Shown: positions 1-5,981, counted from the stretch's first letter. The stretch is DNA of 8,592 nt from Solirubrobacterales bacterium (GCA_025963955.1 JAOPZU010000256.1:1-8592), one strand, 5' to 3'. Numbers and translations are program-made. The notes: a model not told the origin generated them from the sequence alone.

Positions 1-1
1 G

Positions 2-475
2 ATCCCCACCCACCTCGACACTCCCCAGGAACGGCTCGCCGCCGCCCACCAGTCGATGGCTGCAGCCAAGAACCGTCACCAGGCGGTCCCTGCCTCCGTC
101 CTGCAAGACGCCAATACGGTCATACCGCCCGCCATCTTCGGGCGCGCCGCACGCGTGACGACCCTCATCGCCGCACGCCACCCGAGCCAGGCCCCGGTGA
201 ACACCGTGATCTCCAACGTCCCCGGCTCACCCACGCCCCTGTTCCTCGCAGGAGCACAACTCAAAGAGCTGTATCCCGTCTCGGCGATCCTGCACGGCGT
301 CGGGCTGAACATCACCGTGATGAGCTACTGCGGCAGCCTCCACTTCGGCATCGTCGCTGACCGCGACATCGTTGATGACCCCTGGCCGCTAGCCACGGCG
401 CTCGCGCGCGCGCAGGATGAGCTCGTTCAACTCACCAAAGCAACGGCACGGACGGTGCCGCTGAGCGCCGTGTAG
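2..475 (+). CDS. Wax ester synthase/diacylglycerol acyltransferase (WS/DGAT), C-terminal part; 5' end outside window
   Basis: The reading frame is open from base 2 and ends at TAG 473-475, so this is the last ~157 residues of a longer protein; the family is usually about 450-500 residues. The ATG at 56 is internal and should not be taken as the start. The visible part matches the WS/DGAT C-terminal domain (DUF1298 type): an NTVISNVPGSP segment, then LAGAQLKELYPVSAILHGVGLNITVMSY and a conserved FGIVADRD stretch before a C-terminal helix. The N-terminal HHxxxDG catalytic motif is not in the window. Family knowledge: these enzymes transfer acyl-CoA chains to fatty alcohols or diacylglycerol to make storage wax esters or triacylglycerols at the membrane, and are abundant in lipid-storing actinobacteria. 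The family call is firm; substrate preference cannot be read from this part. Confidence 0.9.
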   Translation: MPTHLDTPQERLAAAHQSMAAAKNRHQAVPASVLQDANTVIPPAIFGRAARVTTLIAARHPSQAPVNTVISNVPGSPTPLFLAGAQLKELYPVSAILHGVGLNITVMSYCGSLHFGIVADRDIVDDPWPLATALARAQDELVQLTKATARTVPLSAV

Positions 476-559
476 ACAACATGGCCTCGGCGGCATCGAC
501 GCCGACCGCTCGGCGGTTTGGAGGCTCAACCGGCTTCCGCGTTCTCGTCATCGGACCCC

Positions 560-574
560 CCGCATCTGATGCGG
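560..574. repeat. Short inverted repeat downstream of the acyltransferase gene
   Basis: Two 7-base arms, CCGCATC and GATGCGG, flank one central T. As RNA this could fold to a 6-bp stem with a 3-base loop, followed by TTGAAA. It lies 85 bases after the acyltransferase stop and 64 bases before the lipoprotein start. It could be a weak terminator or an operator for the lipoprotein gene; the sequence does not decide which. Confidence 0.25.
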
Positions 575-637
575 TTGAAATCTCGCCGTTGGCCATACGG
601 CGGCCAGATGCCGGCCGCCGACGTAAGGTCGGAAGGC

Positions 638-988
638 ATGAAGGGCAGAACCATCGCGGCCGTGGTGAGCTTGCTCGGCCTCGGCATGCTCGGGTGCGGG
701 AGCACCCGCCATTCGCCGGCACAGAAACCGGCGGTTCCGGTCGGCTGGACACGGGGATCCGCGATCCCGAAAGAGCTCGCAGTTGACGTGGCGGATGTCG
801 CCACGCGGGCGCTTGCTGAGGACCTACTCAAACACCAGCAGGAAGAGCACTGCCGCCACGTTCTGGTCGCCGTCCGCTGCCACCGCGCTCGCGGTGGATG
901 GGACTGTCGCTGGATCACCGATGCGGGCGCGGGGACGACTCATTTTCAGCGCCGCTACAGCGGTGGCATTCCCGTGACGTGCTCCTGA
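638..988 (+). CDS. Small putative lipoprotein (116 aa), function unknown
   Basis: The chosen start is ATG 638, not the upstream in-frame ATG at 518. From 638 the protein opens with a clean lipoprotein signal: a basic start (MKGR), a hydrophobic stretch at residues 6-19, and an MLGC lipobox with the modified cysteine at residue 20. An AAGG at 625-628, nine bases before the ATG, could be the ribosome binding site. Mature residues 21-116 include a helical, charged middle (ELAVDVADVATRALAEDLLKHQQEEHC) and a C-terminal part with four further cysteines and a WDCRW motif, perhaps a small disulfide-bonded domain outside the membrane. I recognise no family. It appears to stand alone, convergent with the operon to its right and separated from it by a hairpin at 1031-1057. 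Confidence 0.6.
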   Translation: MKGRTIAAVVSLLGLGMLGCGSTRHSPAQKPAVPVGWTRGSAIPKELAVDVADVATRALAEDLLKHQQEEHCRHVLVAVRCHRARGGWDCRWITDAGAGTTHFQRRYSGGIPVTCS

Positions 989-1030
989 GGCCCGTCGTGT
1001 TCCCGAGGGCCGCCGATGACCGGGTCATAG

Positions 1031-1057
1031 CGCTCGCGCTTTGGCCTGGCGCGAGCG
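1031..1057. terminator. Strong hairpin between convergent genes, probable bidirectional terminator
   Basis: Perfect 8-base arms CGCTCGCG (1031-1038) and CGCGAGCG (1050-1057) extend by one further C-G pair, around a loop of about nine bases. It sits between the lipoprotein stop at 988 on the plus strand and the stop at 1062-1064 of the broken minus-strand frame. No T tract follows on either strand, which is common for terminators of high-GC actinobacteria. Placement and stem quality favour a terminator serving both directions; that role is inferred. Confidence 0.5.
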
Positions 1058-1061
1058 ACCT

Positions 1062-1299
1062 TCACTGTCCGCTGGTAGGCGGCGCCATCGCAGCGATGAA
1101 CTGTTGGATGCGCTCTGCGACGTCTGCAGCTGCTCGGCGAGTTGATGGTCGCTGATCGGCGCCACCCGTCCACGCGGCCGCCAGCGAAGACCGCCGTCGC
1201 CCGCAGTCCTTTCACCGAAGCACGCCTCGCCTCGGCAATCGCGCTGGTGAGCTGGTGAGCTGGCGCGCTGGCGTGCGAAAGCGCGGTGCTGTCAGGCAC
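1062..1299 (-). pseudogene. Possible broken last gene of the minus-strand operon (~78 codons, two apparent frameshifts)
   Basis: GTG 1299 overlaps the DUF433 gene stop by 8 bases and opens MPDSTALSHASAPAHQL, running through SAIAEARRASVKGLRATAVFAGGRVDG. Protein-like sequence then continues in a second frame from about 1165 (VAPISDHQLAEQL) and in a third from about 1125 (ADVAERIQQFIAAMAPPTSGQ), ending at TGA 1064-1062, five bases before the terminator-like hairpin. One missing base at a GGG run near 1166 and one near 1126 would give a single continuous frame with a helical, heptad-like end. An octamer tandem repeat lies inside it. The reconstruction rests on protein-likeness only; no family is recognised. 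It may be a decayed gene, a sequence with errors, or a chance reading. Confidence 0.28.
1243..1274. repeat. Four tandem copies of an 8-base unit (GCTGGTGA-like)
   Basis: Two exact copies of GCTGGTGA (1243-1258) are followed by GCTGGCGC and GCTGGCGT (1259-1274). The unit is not a multiple of three, so gain or loss of a copy would change reading frame in any gene crossing it, here the broken frame at 1062-1299. Copies three and four have diverged. Confidence 0.7.
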
Positions 1300-1579
1300 C
1301 GGGGTCGGGCTCGTCGGTAGCGGGGAGGGGCTCGATGAGCGGGCGTTGGCGCGGGTTTTGCTGAACCCATCGCTTGACTGCCTCGCGGCCCTCTGGCGGG
1401 ATATGTGGAAGGTCATCGTCGAGCACCTCGTCGGACTCACCGTGCTCCAGGCGCATGACCAGGGTGTACGGGCTAATGCGGCTGCCGCGCACGATGGGCT
1501 CCCCGCCGCGAATCTGGGGGTCAAAGACGACCCAGTCCTCGTCACGTTCCACGCGTTCCCCTCGCCGGTTTCCGGTCAC
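1292..1579 (-). CDS. DUF433-domain protein, VapB45-antitoxin-like (95 aa)
   Basis: Residues about 17-75 carry the DUF433 signature: VVFDPQIRGGEPIVRGSRISPYTLVMRLEHGES, then a DEVLDDDLPHIPPEGREAVKRWV segment, matching the family pattern of GG-P-hydrophobic-RGTRI followed by a helix, a 'P-hydrophobic' turn and a C-terminal helix. Family knowledge: DUF433 proteins are often antitoxins paired with a PIN-type or DUF5615 toxin, but many are stand-alone and uncharacterised. The preferred start is GTG 1579, which overlaps the previous gene's stop as GTGA; an in-frame GTG at 1633 would give 18 more residues. No PIN-like toxin is visible beside it. The Pro- and acid-rich tail (PLPATDEPDPGA) is probably disordered. 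Family call good, function open. Confidence 0.75.
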   Translation of the reverse strand: MTGNRRGERVERDEDWVVFDPQIRGGEPIVRGSRISPYTLVMRLEHGESDEVLDDDLPHIPPEGREAVKRWVQQNPRQRPLIEPLPATDEPDPGA

Positions 1580-1788
1580 GCCTGCCAACGCGACAGTCGT
1601 TCCACGCCGCGAGAGCGTTGCCGCATGCAGCACCCCCGGCGCCCGGTTCGTGTGCGGCGCGGAGGCTCGATCCGGAGGCAGGTGATGCGCACGCTGCCGA
1701 GAGCAGGAAGTCGGATCGCGCGGTCGGTTCGCTCAGCCGGCGCTGGCAGGCTACCGCTGTCCGGCGCATGGACCTTGGCGGCAATCAT
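1576..1788 (-). CDS. Hypothetical small basic protein (70 aa) in overlapping operon
   Basis: ATG 1788 overlaps the preceding gene's TGA (ATGA 1788-1785), and its own TGA overlaps the DUF433 start (GTGA 1579-1576). These two overlaps are the main reason to call it. The protein starts MIAAKVHAPDSGSLPAPAER, has a short beta-like stretch LGSVRITCLRIEPP around residues 30-43, and ends strongly basic (RRTRTGRRGCCMRQRSRGVERLSRW). It has three cysteines and no signal peptide or membrane segment. I recognise no family. The Arg-rich tail could bind nucleic acid, but arginine richness is expected by chance in GC-rich DNA, so that is weak evidence. Confidence 0.45.
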   Translation of the reverse strand: MIAAKVHAPDSGSLPAPAERTDRAIRLPALGSVRITCLRIEPPRRTRTGRRGCCMRQRSRGVERLSRWQA

Positions 1789-2252
1789 CGCGGCTCGTAC
1801 AGCGGTCTGTCGCTGCTGGTCGGTAGGGACCGGTCGCGGAGGAGGGACAGCAGCCGCTGCAGCTGGGGGAGTGGCGAATCGCTTAGAGCCCGCGTCCACA
1901 GCACGATGTGCGCTTCGACCAGTCGCTGATCGCGGCTGGTCAACCTGTGCAGCTGGTCGCGACTGCGCAAGACATCCGTTCGCATTTCCTGAAGTAACCG
2001 TTCGCTGCGATCTAGGTCGGCGATGAACTGCCGACACTGATCTCGGACCCCCTCTAGCTCATCGGGCTCCGCCGCTGATGCCGCCGCTTGGAGCGAGCCG
2101 GCGGGGGCAACATCTGCAAGCTTTGGTGAAGACAAGCTCACGTGGACCGTGGCGCCGTTGCTGACGTGCTTGCGGATCTCGGCGATCAAGCGCTCTTCAG
2201 TCTGGAGGTAGTCGCGGCTGCTCATCGCTGGGGTGAGCGTGATCGTGGTCAT
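1785..2252 (-). CDS. Hypothetical coiled-coil protein (155 aa)
   Basis: ATG 2252 overlaps the previous stop as ATGA, and the stop overlaps the next ATG the same way. Residues 1-30 (MTTITLTPAMSSRDYLQTEERLIAEIRKHV) end in a helix. Residues 31-44 (SNGATVHVSLSSPK) look like a beta strand. A Pro/Ala linker follows, and residues about 63-120 form a long charged helix with heptad-like leucines (DELEGVRDQCRQFIADLDRSERLLQEMRTDVL and onward), a likely coiled coil. Residues 126-141 (LPQLQRLLSLLRDRSL) give a further amphipathic helix. There is no signal peptide or membrane segment, so it is likely a cytoplasmic structural or scaffold protein that may oligomerise. It is the largest member of the operon. 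No family recognised. Confidence 0.6.
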   Translation of the reverse strand: MTTITLTPAMSSRDYLQTEERLIAEIRKHVSNGATVHVSLSSPKLADVAPAGSLQAAASAAEPDELEGVRDQCRQFIADLDRSERLLQEMRTDVLRSRDQLHRLTSRDQRLVEAHIVLWTRALSDSPLPQLQRLLSLLRDRSLPTSSDRPLYEPR

Positions 2253-2401
2253 ACGGTGTCGGCTTTCGTTGAGGCGGCAGTAGGGGGCGACGTGCTTCCG
2301 GCGAGGTAAGCGACGCGCTCACCGGAGCCACGCCCCCGCCGGGGAGGGCTCGGTTCATGGCTGCTGTCCACGCACCTTTGGCTGGCTGACTCGCTCGTCA
2401 C
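2249..2401 (-). CDS. Tiny ORF (50 aa) linking two operon genes by overlaps at both ends
   Basis: GTG 2401 overlaps the upstream gene's TGA as GTGA (2401-2398), and its TGA overlaps the downstream ATG as ATGA (2252-2249). The product runs from MTSESASQRCVDSSHEP through a Pro/Arg/Gly-rich middle (PPRRGRGSGERVAYLAG) to a Ser/Thr/Ala tail ending KADTV. It looks disordered and has no recognisable domain. The double overlap fills what would otherwise be the only gap in a chain of coupled genes, which supports translation here. It could act mainly to carry ribosomes to the next start rather than through its peptide. Confidence 0.45.
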   Translation of the reverse strand: MTSESASQRCVDSSHEPSPPRRGRGSGERVAYLAGSTSPPTAASTKADTV

Positions 2402-2715
2402 AAGTCGCCTTCCGGAAGGCCGGTGTCGCCGGGCGTTTCTGACGTCGCTACGGTGACCGACTCGCCGTCGACATCCCACCGGGTGATGTCCCACCACAGG
2501 CCGTGCGGCATTCCGCGCGTGTCCAGCGCCAGGTTGGGCCCGTCCGACAGTGTTCCTTTGGCGGTGGCCGCCTTGATGAGCTCGTCGATGGCGCGCTGCA
2601 CGCGTGCTGCAGCCAGAGTCGGCGTGGAACAGACGCCCTCGAGTCCGCCTGCGGTGAACGTGCCGACCGAAGCGGTGTACACGGCGGCTGCTGGCTGGCG
2701 CCCTGCAGGCTTCAC
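2398..2715 (-). CDS. Hypothetical protein (105 aa) in overlapping operon
   Basis: GTG 2715 overlaps the TGA of the first operon gene (GTGA 2715-2712). Residues 11-25 (AVYTASVGTFTAGGL) look like paired beta strands, followed by a helix at 33-52 (TLAAARVQRAIDELIKAATA). Residues 59-92 (GPNLALDTRGMPHGLWWDITRWDVDGESVTVAT) form a compact beta-rich stretch with three tryptophans. The acidic tail ETPGDTGLPEGDL is probably disordered. No signal peptide, membrane segment or known motif. The mixed alpha/beta pattern with a Trp cluster looks like a real folded domain, but I cannot name a family. Confidence 0.6.
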   Translation of the reverse strand: MKPAGRQPAAAVYTASVGTFTAGGLEGVCSTPTLAAARVQRAIDELIKAATAKGTLSDGPNLALDTRGMPHGLWWDITRWDVDGESVTVATSETPGDTGLPEGDL

Positions 2716-2945
2716 GCGGCGCCCGCGCTAGGGGTCGCCTTGCTTGGCGCGCGCCGCGAGGCCGGTCTCATCACAAATCGGTTCCTCAGGTAACCGGAGG
2801 CGCGCAAGCAAGACTCGGCTGGCAGCTCCGCGAGGCTGACGCTGAACGCGAAGATCGCGCCCTCGAACTTCTGTAGGTCACGACGGATCGAGAAACGAGC
2901 TTCGAACCCGCTGCGGACGTGCGCTGTAGGGGAGACGAGGGTCAT
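2712..2945 (-). CDS. First gene of the minus-strand operon, hypothetical (77 aa)
   Basis: The same frame is open upstream to a GTG at 3029, but that start would place the whole SOS-box-like palindrome (3009-3022) inside the gene. ATG 2945 has a possible GAG ribosome-binding core nine bases upstream and leaves the palindrome in the 5' region, so I prefer it; ATG 2954 is another option. The product starts MTLVSPTAHVRSGFEARFSIRRDLQKFEGAIFAFSVSLAELP, which alternates like beta strands, and has a basic C-terminal tail (RPASRRAPSKATPSAGAA). Its TGA overlaps the next GTG. No family recognised. As first gene behind the palindrome it would be the most directly regulated one. Confidence 0.5.
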   Translation of the reverse strand: MTLVSPTAHVRSGFEARFSIRRDLQKFEGAIFAFSVSLAELPAESCLRASGYLRNRFVMRPASRRAPSKATPSAGAA

Positions 2946-3008
2946 TGGGCGCATCTCGGAGAAGTCGTGATCAACACGCAGCTTCTCGCACGCACCGGAC
3001 AGACCAGA

Positions 3009-3022
3009 CGAACGTACGTTCG
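3009..3022. promoter_or_regulatory. Candidate LexA/SOS box upstream of the minus-strand operon
   Basis: CGAACGTACGTTCG is a perfect 14-base palindrome, extending to 16 bases with flanking A and T (3008-3023). It fits the Gram-positive/actinobacterial LexA consensus CGAACRNRYGTTYG at every position. It lies 63 bases upstream of the preferred first start (2945) of the six-gene operon and reads the same on both strands. In actinobacteria LexA bound at such sites represses DNA-damage genes until RecA triggers its self-cleavage. A TetR-family operator is the main alternative, but no regulator gene is adjacent. Confidence 0.55.
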
Positions 3023-3029
3023 TTCGCAC

Positions 3030-3619
3030 CCCGCCAGAGACGACGAGGGCCTGCCGTTTCCCCCCAAATAGTCGTGCCCGCCGTTCCTCCCGCAGGCAGG
3101 CTGCTGGGGGCGTCGCGGTCGCTGTGCCGCAAGTGCGCTGTTCTGCCCGCCGCCTTACGCGTCGGAGAAGGCGGAGGGCGGCGCTGGCCGATCCGCCTGG
3201 TCACCGACCGGCTCCGGGGGACGACGGTCACCAGTCCGGCGCGCGCAGCTTGGCAGTCCGCGCACGGGCGCCCACCGTGTCACGGCATGAGCGCTGATCC
3301 CCTCGAGCCGGAAAGGCCCACACCGGAACCCGCCGACGAGGACGAAACCCCTTTGCTCACGGTCTATACGACCAACTGGCTGCGGTGCTGAGGGGCGCAC
3401 CGCGTCACGCGCCTCTCCTGCGCTCGTGGAACTTCAGCGCGAAGGCAAGTCCGTACTGTCGACCGAGAGGGTCAGATGAGCGTCGCCAACAGGTGGTAGG
3501 AGATCGCGAGGGGCTGAACATCACGACGTCTTTGCAGTCACTCGAGCTCGACCTCAAGATCGGGTTGTGGGGGGCCGGGGCGCCGGCACGCCGGAAGATG
3601 TTCCCGAGGCAGAGGCTCG
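3030..3619. other. Mostly non-coding spacer between two minus-strand gene groups
   Basis: About 590 bases. Long GC-driven open frames exist on both strands but none has a good ribosome binding site, a recognisable domain or convincing composition. The only item worth naming is the 34-codon stub at 3287-3391. A GCCGG/CCGGC hairpin (3574-3587), about 35 bases beyond the propeller gene's stop, could be a weak terminator for it. The spacer presumably contains the SOS-box operon's upstream region at its low end. Confidence 0.4.
3287..3391 (+). pseudogene. 34-residue ORF ending like the start of a glutaredoxin/mycoredoxin
   Basis: ATG 3287 opens an acidic Pro-rich leader (MSADPLEPERPTPEPADEDE) followed by TPLLTVYTTNWLRC and a stop. 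The TVYTTNW segment resembles the first beta strand and pre-active-site of mycoredoxins, where a CxxC motif normally follows (pattern VYTTxWCxxC). Here the first Cys is replaced by Leu and the frame stops at once; no glutaredoxin continuation is found in the other two plus frames. No clear ribosome binding site. It may be a remnant of a truncated gene or a chance match over seven residues. Confidence 0.22.
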
Positions 3620-4599
3620 TTACCGTGGCCGCGCGGTTGCGGACATGGTGGGGACAATTCCGGAGTAGACCGTGCACGGCTTGCAGATTCCGGACGTGAT
3701 CGAGGCCTCCGGCGCCGCGGTCCAGAACAGGCCGCCGCGCCCGCGGCCGAGTGCCGCTAGGCCAGTGGGGCCAGCCGCCTTCTCGTAGTGCTTGCTGCGT
3801 GGCAGGTAGCGATAGAGCGTGCTTGACGAGGAGCCGTGCCACCTGATCCCGAAGAGAACTGCCCGCCGTCCCAAGTTGGGCCGATTAGATGCCCGCCAGT
3901 CGCCGGGATCGTGAGCACGGTTTCCGGCCGGCCGCCAACGCGTTGCAGTTGCAGGACATCGGCACCTTTGCCAGCGGGGGGCTGTGTGCGCCAGACGTAC
4001 GCGAGGGTGCGTCCACGAAGCGCCAAGCCGCTGATGCGGGCCGCGCCCCATCTACCGGTTGCGCCGTGCAGATGAACCGAGCGGTCGGAATCGGCGGCGA
4101 GGAAGTGCAACTGGTCGGGGTGCTGAACGCTGCGGCGTGCGAATGCAACGGCGCCGCGGTAGATGGCGGGCATCCGGTCCTGCCGTCCGGCTGGCGTCTC
4201 CTCCATTGCGACCGGACTGCTGCCTTGGGTTGAGGTCTGCAGCGGGCATGTCGGGGAGCCGTGAGCGTCGTCGCCGGGGCAGTGCGACCAGACAAGCTGA
4301 CGAGCGCTACCCGAGGCTGGGTCGGCAGCCAGGTCGGTTGGCTCTGCGGAGGAGACGGCGGGGAGCAGGTCGGAGGTACGGACCGTATCGCCCAGGATCA
4401 CTCCCTGGTACGGCTCGCCGGTGAATCCTCCTGCACCGACGAGCGCAGTCGTTAGCACCGCCGAGTCGTTGCTTGGGTCGGGGCTGAGCGGCGCGAGCAC
4501 GTTCACGACTCCGAGCCGCTCGCTGGCCAGCGCGGCGGTCGGCAGTCCGCCAAGCCAGGCAGCCATGAGAACGACGAAGACGAAGCGGCGCGCAGCCAT
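3620..4599 (-). CDS. Secreted beta-propeller-like protein (~326 aa) with an apparent frameshift near 3855
   Basis: ATG 4599 begins a Sec-type signal peptide: MAARRFVFVVLMAAWLGGLPTAALA, with likely cleavage after ALA at residue 25. The following ~300 residues show repeated short hydrophobic strands with turns, such as ISGLALRGRTLAYVWR and QLHFLAADSDRSVHL, as in TolB/WD40-like propellers of secreted actinobacterial proteins. The opening frame would run on to 3757 with a low-complexity Ser/Thr/Arg tail. Around 3852-3858 the convincing sequence switches to another frame: FGIRWHGSSSSTLYRYLPRSKHYEKAAGPTGLAALG, then a Trp and Cys-containing end stopping at TAA 3622-3620. One missing base would give QFLFGIRW and a single ~326-residue protein. 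It could be a true pseudogene or a sequencing error. It is last in the envelope cluster. Ligand and role unknown. Confidence 0.6.
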
Positions 4600-4736
4600 G
4601 GGGACTGCAACGCGCCGGCAGCGACGGAGTTGTGGACCGTCGGTCGCGCCATGCTCGATGAAAGTCCGGCTCGATCCTCTGGTGACGGGCCGCTCAACCC
4701 CCGCGACGCTGGATGCCCGCTGCAGGCCTTGCTCAG

Positions 4737-4907
4737 CTACTTGAAGTCAAGACCATTGGACACCGAGATGGTGAGGATCAGCCCGCCCGCAAGAAGCGCC
4801 CCGACGCTCATCACGAACATTCGCAGGCTCCCTGAGGTGACGACGCACAGACCTAGGTAGATCAACAGGACAAGCGCCACCGCGATGTTCGGATGATCGT
4901 GCGCCAC
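4737..4907 (-). CDS. Small two-helix membrane protein (56 aa)
   Basis: GTG 4907 lies 13 bases after the stop of the upstream secreted-protein gene, with an AGG-containing purine run upstream. The product MAHDHPNIAVALVLLIYLGLCVV has a first membrane helix at about residues 8-24, a short loop TSGSLR, a second helix at 31-50 (MFVMSVGALLAGGLILTISV), and ends SNGLDFK. The hairpin topology is clear, which is why this frame is preferred over longer overlapping readings. It probably belongs to one transcription unit with the secreted protein before it. No family recognised; many tiny two-helix proteins of this kind have no known role. Confidence 0.6.
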   Translation of the reverse strand: MAHDHPNIAVALVLLIYLGLCVVTSGSLRMFVMSVGALLAGGLILTISVSNGLDFK

Positions 4908-4920
4908 GACCGAACAGGAC

Positions 4921-5478
4921 CTACTGGTCCTGGGTGTACTCGCGCCTGAAGGTGCGCACGAAGCGGGCGCCGTTCCATCGAAGCGTGCCAATCCGCAACC
5001 TAGTGGGGCAGCACAGCGCGTCGGACTGGGAGTACCGCGGCTCGGTCGTGATGAGACGAGTGCCGTCGCTTTGGAGCTGGAAGGTCGTGTCCGATAGCCG
5101 CTTGTAGGCGATGCGCCAGCCGCCGCGCAGTCCTCGCAGGACCACCCACGGTGCCGGCGATGAAACGGTGCAGCACTGGTAAAGCAACGCCCGGTCGGTG
5201 CGTCCGTCGCCGTCGAAGTCGCCGCACAGCGAGGTGCTGGGCCGCCGGTAGATCGTGCTCGGCTTGGTGTCGAGAAAGACGCGGCGCAGCGTCGGATCAG
5301 CGTCCATGGCCCGGGGAACGCGCGCAGAGCGCGACGCGATCTGGCCTTGGGCCTTGGAGCAATCTGACCAGGGCCGGGTGGCAGCATTGGCCGGCGAGCT
5401 CGCCCCGACGACAACGACGACAGCGATGACCGCCGTGACGTACGTTGGAAGCCGGCTGTGGCTGCGGATCCTGTTCAC
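4921..5478 (-). CDS. Secreted protein with a DFDGDG calcium-loop-like motif (185 aa)
   Basis: Start GTG 5478 is chosen because GGAG lies six bases upstream; a TTG at 5490 would add four residues and place that site inside the gene. Residues 1-32 are a signal peptide (MNRIRSHSRLPTYVTAVIAVVVVVGASSPANA, cut before ATRPW). Residues 85-99 (CGDFDGDGRTDRALL) carry the DxDxDG calcium-binding loop typical of FG-GAP/VCBS-type repeats. A second, degenerate half follows: RYSQSDALCCPTRLRIGTLRWNGARFVR. Paired cysteines at 102-103 and 156-157 suggest disulfides. The design, signal plus one or two 'how much was done to this quantity' type repeats, recurs in secreted proteins of Solirubrobacterales-like bacteria (family memory, not searched). 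Function unknown, likely extracellular or cell-wall bound. Confidence 0.65.
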   Translation of the reverse strand: MNRIRSHSRLPTYVTAVIAVVVVVGASSPANAATRPWSDCSKAQGQIASRSARVPRAMDADPTLRRVFLDTKPSTIYRRPSTSLCGDFDGDGRTDRALLYQCCTVSSPAPWVVLRGLRGGWRIAYKRLSDTTFQLQSDGTRLITTEPRYSQSDALCCPTRLRIGTLRWNGARFVRTFRREYTQDQ

Positions 5479-5490
5479 TCGGGACTCCAA

Positions 5491-5969
5491 TCAGATGCTC
5501 TGTGCTTCGACACCGCCGTTCTACCTCATCGGGCCATGGCCGGGAGAGCACCGGTAGATAGTCGAACCGGCGGCCACCGCCTCGCATGTGGAGCTTCACG
5601 GTTGGCAGCGTCCAAGCCCCGCAGGACGCGACCTCCCCGTGGCGTCACACGCAGCCGCTTTCGTTCCGACTGTCCGGACGTCGGATCTAGCTCGCCCGCG
5701 CATAGCGTGGCCAACCGCTCACCGTCTACAGGCCGCCCACTGCACGCTGTCAGGCCTGCAGATGCTGATTCCCTAACCAGGTCGTCGCACGGGTATCGCC
5801 GCCACGCGGATCGTCCGATCACGGTTGCGAACCAGGTACCGGGCGATGAGCTGCTTGGAGCAGGAAAAGCTCTCGCGGTCGCGCCGCCTGCAACGCGGGC
5901 CGGGCCTGCGAGCTAGCTGACGAGCGTCGAGGGTGCGCTCGGGCTCCGGCTGAGCACCCCGGTTGCACG
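5491..5969. other. Region without a supportable gene
   Basis: About 480 bases between the divergent start at 5478 (minus) and the start at 5982 (plus), so promoters for both directions should be here, though I see no clear -10/-35 pair. Open frames on both strands lack ribosome binding sites and domains. A minus-strand frame ending at TAG 5775-5773 reads CRRRDRESFSCSKQLIARYLVRNRDRTIRVAAIPVRRPG, which looks slightly protein-like and might be the end of a decayed gene; I found no credible start for it. Confidence 0.4.
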
Positions 5970-5981
5970 TAGGAGATCGCC

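Noticed and set aside
575..599. TTGAAA with a CATACG further on as a promoter for the lipoprotein gene
   Set aside because: The spacing is about 13 bases and the second element is a poor -10 match.
955..1545. 196-codon minus-strand open frame
   Set aside because: Across 1292-1545 it runs in the wrong frame over the DUF433 domain. Only the part from 1299 downward is used, as one segment of the broken gene at 1062-1299.
3480..3670. Plus-strand frame ending PEAEARYRGRAVADMVGTIPE
   Set aside because: It looks mildly protein-like but has no start codon with a ribosome binding site and overlaps the end of the propeller gene.
4908..5414. N-terminal part of a 225-codon minus-strand frame ending at 4737
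   Set aside because: This part is a shadow of the signal-peptide and DFDGDG protein in another frame; only the last 56 codons, from GTG 4907, look like a gene.
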